In this document: piece after piece, positions 7,556 through 16,221 of the stretch | How the letters are laid out: each line of letters starts with the position of its first letter | How positions within the stretch are numbered: position 1 is the stretch's first letter | Source of the DNA: an uncultured Spartobacteria bacterium | GTDB lineage: Bacteria > Verrucomicrobiota > Verrucomicrobiia > Chthoniobacterales > Chthoniobacteraceae | Reading direction: 5' to 3' | DNA: 64,000 nt | Assembly: GCA_903919125.1 (NCBI GenBank) | Contig: CAIXGS010000028.1 | Coordinates: 1 to 64,000 of the forward strand | The notes under the pieces: model-generated | What the model saw: only the letters and a program-made list of their open reading frames with translations | What the model was told of the DNA's origin: nothing | Databases searched by the model: none | Program-made: the position numbers and the translations under genes

Positions 7556-9019
7556 TTAGGCGCGCTCGATCGAACGCCGCTTGTAGAGAAACTCAAACAT
7601 GTTCCCTTCATGCGGCTGATCCCATGAAATTTTCATCGTCGAGATCGGTCCCAAATTGAGACGTTCGATCAACGGCGAATCTAACAGCTGAGAAGTAAAC
7701 GCTTCGTCCTTCGTGATTGCCGTGACCACCAAAGACGCACCGATTTGTCCGAGCATCTCACTCTGCGCCACTTCCACAACGCTTGCATACGGGCAAAGAA
7801 ATTCTCGGTTTGCCAGCGGATGTGAAAACGAATCGCACCGCACAATTGTCGGGCGTAAAAACGTGCCACCTTCAAAAATGGCCTTCCGTTCCCCGTGACG
7901 GTATCGGGCCGTTACATCTTCAGCGCCATTGACTTTCAATCCGTCTTCGATCGCTGAGTCAATGTAGTCGGCCATCTTTGGATTCGCGAAGCCTGAAAGC
8001 TTTGCTCCCTCATCGTCAGAACGCAAGGGGGTCACCGGGCCGAGTTTTTGAGCCAGAGCCTCGGCTATTTCTTTCCCGTAACGAGGCACCACGACAGCCG
8101 AAGCGTTCACACAAGAGCGCCCGCCATTTTCCGCGATAGATGCGGCCATCAACTCGATATATTCCGGCCACTGCTCCACACAATCTTCGCCGAGCAGGAT
8201 CTTTGAAAAGCCCGGGCCGTGCACAGAAAACTTGGGGTTGTCCCGATATTGCGCGACCGTGTTGGCATCGCCAAAGATCAGAGCTCGTCCGCACAGACGC
8301 ATGACCTCACCGGCACCCTCATGATCCGTCGGATAAAAACCAAACGCTTCTGGCGGCGCCCCAGCAGCGATGAATGCCTGGATGAGACGGTACGGAGTCC
8401 ACGGCTCCTCGCGGCCCGGCTTGATCACCACAGGAGTCTTGAGCGCGATGGCTGGAAGCCAAAGCGAATTCACTGCGGGCGAATTGCTCGGCATGACCAA
8501 TCCAAGCGCCTGGGTAGTAGGATAATAACTCACTGCAGCTCCGCTCTGCTCACCGTAGCCCCGATCGATGACCTCCAGGGGAAGTCCACGGGTGAGCCCG
8601 TTCAGCACCGTTCCCACGTGGGTAAGCGCGTAGTGAATCTTCGCCATATTCCGGCGAACCATGACGTGCGGCAAACCGCTGGTCCCAGAGAGCGTACGCA
8701 CATATTCATCGGCCGATTGCGTATGACCGCGATCCCCGAGCGGCAAGGTGCCCTCCAAAAACAACTCCCCGGCCTTGGCGGAAATCTCAATCAACTCCGC
8801 TACAGTAAACTTGCGTAAAGCGGCGCGTCCTTCATCGATACGCTGGAGATCTTTTTTCAAAATCCCAGCATTCACCTGGCTCACCACAGCCACGACCTTG
8901 CCCGTGCTGTGATCGACAATCTCACTTTTCTCGAGACTGTCGTAGGGGCGTCCACGCCGAAGTGCTGGCAAGTGCGGCAGCGTGTCTAGTGATAGAGTTT
9001 CCATTGATAAAGTTTCCAT
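7556..9019 (-). CDS. Aldehyde dehydrogenase-superfamily (acyl/aryl) reductase, EhpG/LuxC-like
   Basis: A 487-residue ALDH-superfamily enzyme. Cofactor-binding and catalytic elements are visible: MPSNSPAVNSLWLPAIAL (176-193), VIKPGREEPW with Lys200, and ENGGRSCVNAS with the nucleophile Cys303. Together with the adenylating enzyme encoded just upstream it resembles the EhpF/EhpG pair of griseoluteic-acid (phenazine) biosynthesis and, more distantly, LuxE/LuxC. In such pairs an activated carboxylate is reduced by NAD(P)H to the aldehyde. The ATG at 9019 overlaps the upstream stop by one base (TAATG), which fixes the start and implies translational coupling; the longer open frame to 9448 is only shadow sequence of the upstream gene. 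The N-terminus has a small in-frame duplication (METLSMETLS). Oxidation of an aldehyde is the alternative role. Confidence 0.8.
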   Translation of the reverse strand: METLSMETLSLDTLPHLPALRRGRPYDSLEKSEIVDHSTGKVVAVVSQVNAGILKKDLQRIDEGRAALRKFTVAELIEISAKAGELFLEGTLPLGDRGHTQSADEYVRTLSGTSGLPHVMVRRNMAKIHYALTHVGTVLNGLTRGLPLEVIDRGYGEQSGAAVSYYPTTQALGLVMPSNSPAVNSLWLPAIALKTPVVIKPGREEPWTPYRLIQAFIAAGAPPEAFGFYPTDHEGAGEVMRLCGRALIFGDANTVAQYRDNPKFSVHGPGFSKILLGEDCVEQWPEYIELMAASIAENGGRSCVNASAVVVPRYGKEIAEALAQKLGPVTPLRSDDEGAKLSGFANPKMADYIDSAIEDGLKVNGAEDVTARYRHGERKAIFEGGTFLRPTIVRCDSFSHPLANREFLCPYASVVEVAQSEMLGQIGASLVVTAITKDEAFTSQLLDSPLIERLNLGPISTMKISWDQPHEGNMFEFLYKRRSIERA

Positions 9020-10089
9020 TAGTAGACTCCTTCCACGATCGTTTTCTGCATTGCGCCAAAAGGACGTACCTCCGCCACGCCGTCCCACGCGTACTGACCA
9101 CGCGGTCTGCGACGGATGGCTTCGTCGCGCTCCAGGAAGCGGGGCATGAAAAACTCGCGAGTCAAGGTGGTGAGTTCCACTCGTCCCCAGGCGTCGTAGT
9201 CCACGGTGGTTGCGGTGTTTTCTGGATCCACAACACGAAGAATTGCACGAGGTTGCGGAGCGTAATAGGTAATCGAGAACTGATCTGCGGGCGTCAACGG
9301 CACGGACGCAGCCAGCCCCATTAAGGTGTTTCCGTACGTCGGATAAAAGCCGATCCGATTCTCGAGAACCTCCTCCACGATGAACCGTGTGTACTGAGGC
9401 AACATCGTCGTACCGCCGCAGAAGACTCCGCGGATGCCGGCATCCCAAATGTTCACACGTTCAGCCAGGGCTTCGAGAAGCTTGGGCGTTGTGAACAAAC
9501 CGCTCACCTTGCGATGCTTTAAGATATTCGCAGCCTGATCCACGACATGCTCCATATAGGCCTTCGCCTGATCAAAATGTTTGTTAGTAATCAGACGCTT
9601 CACCCAGCGGGGATCGAGGTCGATAAAGTAGCAGGCGGAACCCCGCACGTTGGCGAGATGTTCGATAGCGAGACGCAACCGCCGGGGACCGGTGGGGCCC
9701 ATCATCAGCCAGTAATGGTTACGGGGGAAATGTTCGTCGCTGATTTTATCGCTGAACTCGCTGTAATCCACCTTGTAGTCGTCCCACCCGATGCGCTGCT
9801 TCGGCATTCCAGTGGTGCCGCCGGTCTCAAAAATATTAAAAGGACGTCCGGCAAATGCCTTGGGGACCCATACTTCAGGCTGCAGATCACGGAGCCATTC
9901 GTCTTCGAAATGAGGGAACTTCTGCAAATCCGCGACCGTCTTAATCTCTGTGCGAGGATCCCAGCCGGCTTTGGCAGCCCAGTTCAACCAAAATGGGGAA
10001 CCGGTTTCTGGGCTAAAATGCCAATTAACAATTTCTTGTAGGTGTGATTCAAGCGCGGCGTGTGCGGCTTCGGGAGTGGGAGCTGTCAT
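9019..10089 (-). CDS. EhpF/PaaK-like adenylate-forming enzyme
   Basis: A 356-residue atypical member of the ANL adenylating superfamily. The ATP-binding loop is FETGGTTGMPKQR (87-99), and FYPTYGNTLMG supplies the second conserved motif. A C-terminal region with VDYDAWGRVELTTL resembles the end of the large domain. The small C-terminal ANL domain, usually about 100 residues, seems to be absent, as in EhpF and LuxE-type proteins, which activate an aromatic or fatty acid as its adenylate and pass it to a partner reductase. Family knowledge gives the activation step; the substrate here is unknown, but a 4-hydroxybenzoate derivative is plausible because a chorismate-lyase-like domain is in the same operon. 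Its stop and the next start share one base. It is cytoplasmic. Confidence 0.8.
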   Translation of the reverse strand: MTAPTPEAAHAALESHLQEIVNWHFSPETGSPFWLNWAAKAGWDPRTEIKTVADLQKFPHFEDEWLRDLQPEVWVPKAFAGRPFNIFETGGTTGMPKQRIGWDDYKVDYSEFSDKISDEHFPRNHYWLMMGPTGPRRLRLAIEHLANVRGSACYFIDLDPRWVKRLITNKHFDQAKAYMEHVVDQAANILKHRKVSGLFTTPKLLEALAERVNIWDAGIRGVFCGGTTMLPQYTRFIVEEVLENRIGFYPTYGNTLMGLAASVPLTPADQFSITYYAPQPRAILRVVDPENTATTVDYDAWGRVELTTLTREFFMPRFLERDEAIRRRPRGQYAWDGVAEVRPFGAMQKTIVEGVY

Positions 10090-10139
10090 ATATAAGAGGG
10101 CGTGGTGGTGTGTGAAAATTCGGACGTTCTTAGTAGGGA

Positions 10140-11840
10140 TTAATGCACGCTGCGAGCGGGCTCTACGGCCTTTTCAGCTTTCGGTTCAGGCAACAAAAAG
10201 CTCAGCGCAAATCCGAGAGCGAAGACGGTCGTGCCCACTACACCCGCCGCAAAAGCCACCTTGTCGAAGGTCGATACTCCGGGCATGAGCGGTGCTAAAA
10301 TGTTCGTTGTTAAAAAAGCTGCCGAAGTCCCAATCATACGGCCTCCCACATTTGTGGCAAAGGAACCACCCGTGCCACGCAAGTGCACAGGAAAAACCTT
10401 GGGTAAAAACTCGCCGAAATACGAAAACTGCGCGACCACTAAAAGTCCGCAAACCGCTATGGCCCAGTTTAATCCAGCGCCACCAGTGTGATACAGTGAG
10501 AAATAAGTCAACGGAACTGCGAGCAATCCCGGGACGAGAAAAATTCTAAGCAACCGACGGCGCGTCACGGCGAGGAGCACCAGGATCGCGAGCAAAATCC
10601 GGCCGGTCAAACCACCTATCTCCTGCCAAAACTGAGCGGCATTTCCCCGCGCTTTGATCGCCTTGTCGGGCGTTTCTTGTTTTTCCCGATTGTCTCCGAG
10701 TTGTTTGAGCAGCTTTTCCCGCTCCACAAGGCTCTTTTTAGCATCAGGCACCGCGGCCGTAAGTTGATCCAACTCCTCGCCTAATGCCTTAAATTCGACA
10801 CCAAGTTCCGCCGCCCGTGCTTTGTCGTCAGCCTTGAGCGCCGCTCGGAACGCAATGCGATTCTTCGCCCGCTTCGCAGCCAATTCGCGCAGCCCTGGAA
10901 CGGCTCCGAAGGCCGCCTTTAGAGCGGGATCGAGTTCCAAAATCCCGACGTTAATCGTCCGCGCCTCGTCCTGCAGCGGCTTGAGGACCGCACGCTGCTC
11001 GGCGAGTTCCGGTACGCCCGGAATAATCCGCAGCGGCGTGAGTTGCAGCGCGCCAAAAGCGGCGGCGTAAGCGCACGCTGAGAGCGCCGCGGTCACCAAA
11101 GTCGTACGCCGCAGCTCTGGAGTAAACAGGCCGGCCAGACTTGGCCGGGCGAGGGAGCCGGAGGCACGGCGCTCCAACCAGACGCGGGACTCAGGAACAA
11201 ACGGAAGCAAAAGAGCGATGGGAAGCGCTGGGATAATGCCAGTCATCAGCGTGTAGCGCCACGCAGCGTGCGCATTGAAAACATCAGGGATTGGCAACTC
11301 TCTAAATTCATTGGAATGAATTACAATCCAACCATTTAACGCGGTCACCAAAATGCCTCCGAGCGAAGCGAAAGCCTGCGTAAATCCGAGCGCAAACTCG
11401 CGCTGCTTCCGATCTTCAAACAACTCCGCCAGCCAAGTAATGGCTGCGATAAACTCAATGCAGACGCCAACGAAGGTGAGGCTGCGGAAAAAAACGAAGC
11501 TCGCGAGAGTGGTGGAGAACGCTGCCGCAAACGGCGAAAAAGCGTAAAGAAAAATGCTGGCTGCCATGATGCGCTTCCGACCAAAACGATCAATCAGCCA
11601 ACCACCCATCAGCCCAAATGTGCCGCCGCACAGCGCAGATATCCACAGCATCCGTCCGGTCCAATCTGTCACCAAGGGATTGTTCGGCGGAAGGCCGAGC
11701 AATTCGGCAATGGCCGGAACGCCCACCAGCGGCGTCATCAGTAATTCGTAAGTGTCGAAAAGAAATCCGATGCTTGCAATGATCAGGACAAGGATTCGCG
11801 TCCGTGAATCAATCGAAGACGTACCGGAAGAAGTGCTCAT
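10140..11840 (-). CDS. MFS transporter with a large periplasmic insertion
   Basis: A 566-residue major facilitator. TM1 carries GFLFDTYELLMTPLV, recalling the GFLFDxYD signature of aromatic-acid and sugar porters, and the TM2-3 loop has the family motif LIDRFGRKR (83-90). After TM7 (about 248-268) comes a charged, helix-rich segment of about 135 residues (275-408), full of Ala, Glu, Lys and Arg, before TM8. By MFS topology this loop is periplasmic. Usual MFS length is 400-450, so the insertion explains the extra size. I chose ATG 11840 because the upstream extension to 11894 is arginine/proline-rich and not family-like. In the operon it is the only transporter, so export of the pathway product or uptake of a precursor is likely; direction cannot be read from sequence. 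Confidence 0.85.
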   Translation of the reverse strand: MSTSSGTSSIDSRTRILVLIIASIGFLFDTYELLMTPLVGVPAIAELLGLPPNNPLVTDWTGRMLWISALCGGTFGLMGGWLIDRFGRKRIMAASIFLYAFSPFAAAFSTTLASFVFFRSLTFVGVCIEFIAAITWLAELFEDRKQREFALGFTQAFASLGGILVTALNGWIVIHSNEFRELPIPDVFNAHAAWRYTLMTGIIPALPIALLLPFVPESRVWLERRASGSLARPSLAGLFTPELRRTTLVTAALSACAYAAAFGALQLTPLRIIPGVPELAEQRAVLKPLQDEARTINVGILELDPALKAAFGAVPGLRELAAKRAKNRIAFRAALKADDKARAAELGVEFKALGEELDQLTAAVPDAKKSLVEREKLLKQLGDNREKQETPDKAIKARGNAAQFWQEIGGLTGRILLAILVLLAVTRRRLLRIFLVPGLLAVPLTYFSLYHTGGAGLNWAIAVCGLLVVAQFSYFGEFLPKVFPVHLRGTGGSFATNVGGRMIGTSAAFLTTNILAPLMPGVSTFDKVAFAAGVVGTTVFALGFALSFLLPEPKAEKAVEPARSVH

Positions 11841-11926
11841 GGAGAGGAAAAGAGGGAAAAGAGAAGAAGGTAAACCAACACCACGCCGCCGCACTTCGTA
11901 GCACGGCGGCGGCGAGGTGAGATGAG

Positions 11927-13519
11927 TTACGGCTTGACGGCAGCCTCCACGGGCTTCGCTCCGTCACCCACTGCAAACAGATGAGTCTGAGACGTTAAGT
12001 ACATGATCCCATTTGCTACGATTGGGGTGGAGAGCACTGGCGCTCCCAAGTTGCACTCGCTCAGAATCTTCTTTTCCTTACTAGAAGCGAAGACCACGAG
12101 ATCCCCATCCTCATCACCGACGTAAACTTTACCATCGACCACCAAAGTGGAGCCCCACATGTGAGCCTGCATGTCGTGGACCCAGTGCAGTTTGCCTGTG
12201 TCTGCGTCGAGGCAGTGCACGAAGCCGGAGAAGTCGGCGATATAGAGCAGACCATTTTCGGGGTCGATTGATACCGTGGAGATGGAGCGTTTGATTCCCT
12301 TGTAATCCCAAATGAGTGCAGTGGAAGTCACATCGCCCTCCTTCGTCGGATCGATACAAAGCAAACGCCCAACACCCTCGCCGTGTTCAGGATCCTGACC
12401 AACGGCAACATAAACTCGGTCTTTGTAAAACACTGGCGTCGCATTGACTTCGCTAGGTCCTTCCGCCGCAGGGTACTTGATATTCTTGCCGTTCTTATCC
12501 TTCTTGTATTCGGGCGGAACGCAATCAAAAGACCAGATCGTCTTGAGTGTGTTGGTGTCGCCTTCTTTCACAGGCTTTGCGTCGAGAGCGTAAAGAACGC
12601 CGTCGCCACCGCCGAAAAAGACTTGGGTCTTGCCGTTCACTTTTCCAATGGAAGGTGAGGTCCACTGACCGTGTAGAATTCTGGGCCCAACGCCAGCATT
12701 GTCTTCTCCAATGAGTTCGCCGGTATTTTTATCGAGAGCGATGAACGAGGGCGATTGCGGCGAAGGAATGTTCACATGGGTCCAGTCCTGTCCATTGGAG
12801 GTACAGACAAAAACGGAGTCCCCTTCGATGATGACAGAACAGTTCGAAGCGTTATGCGGAAACACGCCTAACTCGTCCATCATGTCATACTTCCAAAGAA
12901 TATCAGCATCTGTGGGAAGCACCTCCACCTTAGGTTTACCCGGACCGGCCACGTACTGCCCCTCATCCATAAAGGGACCTTGATTGCCATTCGCCTGGCC
13001 ATGTAAATCAAGGCATAAAACCTCACACCGACTCGTCACGACGTACACGCGGTCGCCTTCAACGCAGGGAGAGGAAAGCAGGCCGAGATACTCCCAGTCG
13101 TTGACCTTGCCAGATGCGAGCTTCGGAACGGTCAACTGCCATAGCAATGCGCCATCGGACTCGCGCAACGCGTACAAAACCGACTTGTCATCCTTGAACC
13201 GCGGGTCACGCGGAGTCGCATTATTGGTTCCCACTAGCAACACGCCCCGCGAGACCACTGGGTTTCCGTACGACTGCGAGCCCAACTTCGCGATCCACTT
13301 GACGTTTTTAGTGGTCGCCAAGTCGATCTCCTCCGAGTTCGGCTTAAACTTTCCGGGTTGAATAGCGGATGGCAACCCTTTGGCTGGGGAAAACATATTA
13401 CGCCCCTGATCGTTGCCGCCCCAGCGTGGCCAATCTTCGGCTGTGGCGGTAAATGCGATGGCGGCAAAGCAGACAATCATGCCAGCAACGGGCATGGAGG
13501 AATGTTGGGAGGATTTCAT
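11927..13519 (-). CDS. Secreted PQQ-like beta-propeller protein (operon gene 2)
   Basis: A 530-residue protein with a signal peptide (hydrophobic stretch about residues 10-27, cleavage after ATA) and then EDWPRWGGNDQGRNM. Propeller repeats include LRESDGALLWQL, LDKNTGELIG and LDADTGKLHW, followed by VDGKVYVGDEDGDLVVF near the end. The length and opening resemble the planctomycete/verrucomicrobial outer-membrane-protein-assembly-like quinoproteins. No vicinal cysteines or heme motif are visible, so enzymatic use of PQQ is not supported. It is separated by 11 nt from the first operon gene and by about 86 nt from the MFS gene. Its paralogues in the operon (at 793, 5269 and 13531) differ in length and are not recent tandem copies. 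Confidence 0.85.
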   Translation of the reverse strand: MKSSQHSSMPVAGMIVCFAAIAFTATAEDWPRWGGNDQGRNMFSPAKGLPSAIQPGKFKPNSEEIDLATTKNVKWIAKLGSQSYGNPVVSRGVLLVGTNNATPRDPRFKDDKSVLYALRESDGALLWQLTVPKLASGKVNDWEYLGLLSSPCVEGDRVYVVTSRCEVLCLDLHGQANGNQGPFMDEGQYVAGPGKPKVEVLPTDADILWKYDMMDELGVFPHNASNCSVIIEGDSVFVCTSNGQDWTHVNIPSPQSPSFIALDKNTGELIGEDNAGVGPRILHGQWTSPSIGKVNGKTQVFFGGGDGVLYALDAKPVKEGDTNTLKTIWSFDCVPPEYKKDKNGKNIKYPAAEGPSEVNATPVFYKDRVYVAVGQDPEHGEGVGRLLCIDPTKEGDVTSTALIWDYKGIKRSISTVSIDPENGLLYIADFSGFVHCLDADTGKLHWVHDMQAHMWGSTLVVDGKVYVGDEDGDLVVFASSKEKKILSECNLGAPVLSTPIVANGIMYLTSQTHLFAVGDGAKPVEAAVKP

Positions 13520-13530
13520 GACAGTAAAAA

Positions 13531-15993
13531 TTAGCGGGTTGCAGTGTTATTCGGGACTACGGAGATATTGTCGATCCAGGCGCGTTGCTCTTGCGGAGTG
13601 AAGGAAAACAAGCCGGGCGCACCCTCGGTATGAGCGTGTTTATGAGCCACTTCGATGGTCCAAACGGCAGGCTCTTCCTCGCCTTTTTTCCAGGCTTTGG
13701 CTTTCACTGAACCGCTACCATCTGCCGCAACGTCGACTCGCGCTTTGAGGCGGTACCATTGATTAGGCACCCAGGCGAAGGGGACAGATTCACGGAAGCG
13801 TTCCTGATTGGAGCTGACTTCGAGCTGCTGGGAGTTTCCTTTTAGCACCACCAGATAGCGTTGGTTGATGAGGCCGATCTCACTCATTTTCCTTTTGTTC
13901 CCCTCAGTTAAGACATCCATTTCGAGGGTGTAATTTTTTGAGCCCGGGCGACCGATAAAGATTTGTCCGCGCTGAAATAGCTTGTTCTCAATGGTTTTGC
14001 AAAGAGCCTTCGTCCCTCCCTCGCCGGGTGCCTGACGCACTTCAAAACGAAACCGAGCAGCGTTCCACGCCAGAGGCGGATAGGCAAATGCGGTAGGCGG
14101 CTCGAAAGTGTTGGGCACAGCGGGCGCGGGCGGGGCATCTGTGCTGAGCGCAAGATCGAATGGTTCGAAGTCCACTTTCAAGGGCAAATCCGGCAGCACG
14201 CGTGCGCGCATGGTTCCTTTGATATCCCCATAAGTTGCCTGATATGCGCCCGCACTCGCCACTGGGGCGGGATCTGCGACGAGGCGACCAGTCGCATCAA
14301 ACCCGCCCTTCATCTGCGCTTTGACCAACGCGGTGGGCGGAATGTAACTCTCAAATGTGACCTTCGAGAGATCCACATTCTCAACCACCGTAAATCCCCT
14401 CGCATCCAGAGCGCGCACCCGAACAGACTTGGCTTCAGCTGGACTGAGAATTAATTCGCTTGGGATAATTTGCAAACGAGCGGCAGGGCCGGGCTCGATG
14501 GCTGGCCACTCATCGTTGGACTTTACCAGACTGGAACTTGGATTCAGGCCCTTTTTGCCGAAGCAATACAGTTTGCGGTCTGTCTGTACGTAAAGCTTAC
14601 CGTTGAATGCAATAGGAGATCCATAGCAACGCCCTTCCAGAATGGTCCGAGACAAAATTTGTACATCTGAGTCACCGGGCTTGAGGACAAAAAGTTCGCC
14701 ATTGCCTCCAGTATCGCCGCTGCCGCTCGCCGCCGCGGACGCAGTGGCATCCGCAATGTACATGGCGACGTACAGCTTGCCGTCCCCGTAAAGAGGGGAA
14801 CTCTGGCGTTGTTCGGCAGCGAGTTTCTTCTTCCAAATGATCTTCCCATCCTCTAGCTGAACTGCGGCAAGCTCCCCAGTTCCAGTGACTTCATACATGC
14901 GATCTCCAACCAGCACTGGCGAACTTGCGAGACTTCCCAAGGGATTACGCCATTGCTCCAACTCTTTGGGCTCGTAGACTTGCGGCTTGCCAAACTCAGG
15001 CGGTTTGCTGCCTTGAGGAAGCTTGAAAGAGGCGGTGCGCCCCACCTCGCTCGAATCTAAATTCTCCGATTCGTGCAAAACGATAAGGTTGTCTTTATAC
15101 CGCACAAGAGCCGCGTTGATTCCGCCCTTCGCACCGGCCTTAGCTGCTGGGAAACGAAACATGGGATCACCAGTGCGCGCGTTTATGCCGATGACCGTCG
15201 AGTCGCCTCCAGCTGAAATCAGGACGCGCTTTCCGTCCAACCAGGTTAACAAAGGTTGAGAGAACGTATTGTCCTGTGGACGCTCGCCGGGCGAACTGCT
15301 CCACACTAATTCTCCGGTGCGTTTATCGAAGGCGTAAAGCCGATCACCCGCTGCGCCGTTAGCACCCCAGTTTGAGGTAATTCCGCGAGTGATCACCAAC
15401 TCGTGATCGATCCTAGGAGAAGCCGTTCTGGAGTTCGGAAAGGTCAGACGCCCCAATTCCTCCATGAGCGAATGTTGCCAAAGCAACTGCCCATCCCGCG
15501 TGAAGCACGAAAAAAGCCCCTGAGTGCCCTGAACATACACATTACCGGTTTCTGCATCTACCGCAGGACTCGAAGTCGCATAGCGCAGATAAATAGTATC
15601 GCTCAGGAAGTCGTTAAAACGATGAACCCAGAGTTGCTTGCCAGTTTCAGCGTCGAGGCACGTTACCGCCTCCTGCAAGTCCGGTCCGTCGCCCTGATAG
15701 CCGTTGATGTAAAGACGGCCGTTCGCGATTACTGGGGCGCTCTGGCCAGGGAAGTCGACAGCCCACAAGGGCTTTTTAGCATCGACAACGGAAGGCAGTT
15801 GGGTCTCGGGAGAGACGCCGTTTTGAAACGGTCCGCGCCATTCCAACCAACCCTGTACGGGGGTAGCTTTAGTTTTGGAGGCGGGAGGATTATTAGGCTG
15901 ATCTGGGCTCGTTTTCTTCTCAGCGGCTAGTGTAGTGGAAGTGAGGAGCAGCCCGCAAAGGAGAGAAAAGGGAGGGAGAGAGAAAAGTTTCAT
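13531..15993 (-). CDS. Secreted PQQ-like propeller with C-terminal jelly-roll domain (operon gene 1)
   Basis: An 820-residue secreted protein and the probable first gene of the operon. A signal peptide (MKLFSLPPFSLLCGLLL, cleavage near LAAEK) is followed by a proline-rich linker and GWLEWRGPFQNGVSPET, the propeller opening. The propeller spans about residues 45-500 with repeats such as LDAETGKQLWVHRF, FDKRTGELVWSS and LEDGKIIWKKKL. Residues about 510-620 look like an Ig-like domain (IPSELILSPAEAKSVRVRA). The last 200 residues resemble a LamG/keto-glucoside-hydrolase-like jelly roll (YTLEMDVL, WYRLKARVDV, GLFSFTPQEQRAWIDNISV). I chose ATG 15993 because it directly precedes the signal peptide; the frame is open to 16041. 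Such domains often bind or process carbohydrate, but no catalytic residues can be assigned. Confidence 0.85.
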   Translation of the reverse strand: MKLFSLPPFSLLCGLLLTSTTLAAEKKTSPDQPNNPPASKTKATPVQGWLEWRGPFQNGVSPETQLPSVVDAKKPLWAVDFPGQSAPVIANGRLYINGYQGDGPDLQEAVTCLDAETGKQLWVHRFNDFLSDTIYLRYATSSPAVDAETGNVYVQGTQGLFSCFTRDGQLLWQHSLMEELGRLTFPNSRTASPRIDHELVITRGITSNWGANGAAGDRLYAFDKRTGELVWSSSPGERPQDNTFSQPLLTWLDGKRVLISAGGDSTVIGINARTGDPMFRFPAAKAGAKGGINAALVRYKDNLIVLHESENLDSSEVGRTASFKLPQGSKPPEFGKPQVYEPKELEQWRNPLGSLASSPVLVGDRMYEVTGTGELAAVQLEDGKIIWKKKLAAEQRQSSPLYGDGKLYVAMYIADATASAAASGSGDTGGNGELFVLKPGDSDVQILSRTILEGRCYGSPIAFNGKLYVQTDRKLYCFGKKGLNPSSSLVKSNDEWPAIEPGPAARLQIIPSELILSPAEAKSVRVRALDARGFTVVENVDLSKVTFESYIPPTALVKAQMKGGFDATGRLVADPAPVASAGAYQATYGDIKGTMRARVLPDLPLKVDFEPFDLALSTDAPPAPAVPNTFEPPTAFAYPPLAWNAARFRFEVRQAPGEGGTKALCKTIENKLFQRGQIFIGRPGSKNYTLEMDVLTEGNKRKMSEIGLINQRYLVVLKGNSQQLEVSSNQERFRESVPFAWVPNQWYRLKARVDVAADGSGSVKAKAWKKGEEEPAVWTIEVAHKHAHTEGAPGLFSFTPQEQRAWIDNISVVPNNTATR

Positions 15994-16027
15994 GGGGACG
16001 AGAGAAAGTGGCGGAGGGAGGGCGATA

Positions 16028-16045
16028 TAGTACGCATACATACTA
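16028..16045. promoter_or_regulatory. Imperfect palindrome upstream of the propeller/aryl operon
   Basis: TAGTACGCATACATACTA has matching outer arms (TAGTA/TACTA) and pairs at seven of nine symmetric positions. It lies about 35 nt upstream of the chosen start at 15993, in the 228-nt region shared with the divergent gene at 16222. That is a usual place for an operator, and a TACTAT element on the minus strand could serve as a -10 box. No second copy was found in the intergenic region, so this is only a candidate site. Confidence 0.3.
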
Positions 16046-16221
16046 ATCTACGAAAAGGCTTTTTCTTTGCCCCTCTCTTTCCCCACTTTTTTCCGCCCCC
16101 CAACCCATATGCAAAACATTCGTTTAGGGCATCCAGTCTGACACGCAACTTCGATCTTACAGACATGGCGCCTTACAATGCGTCACCAAACACTTCGTAA
16201 ACCTAGTACCTTCACACAGCG

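Noticed and set aside
9020-9448. Extended N-terminus of the ALDH-family gene
   Set aside because: It overlaps the EhpF-like gene by 430 nt in another frame and reads as Arg/Ser/His-rich shadow sequence.
793-15993. True PQQ-dependent alcohol dehydrogenases
   Set aside because: The propellers lack the vicinal Cys pair, calcium-binding Asp-Tyr/Asp motifs and cytochrome domain, so cofactor-dependent oxidation is not supported by sequence.
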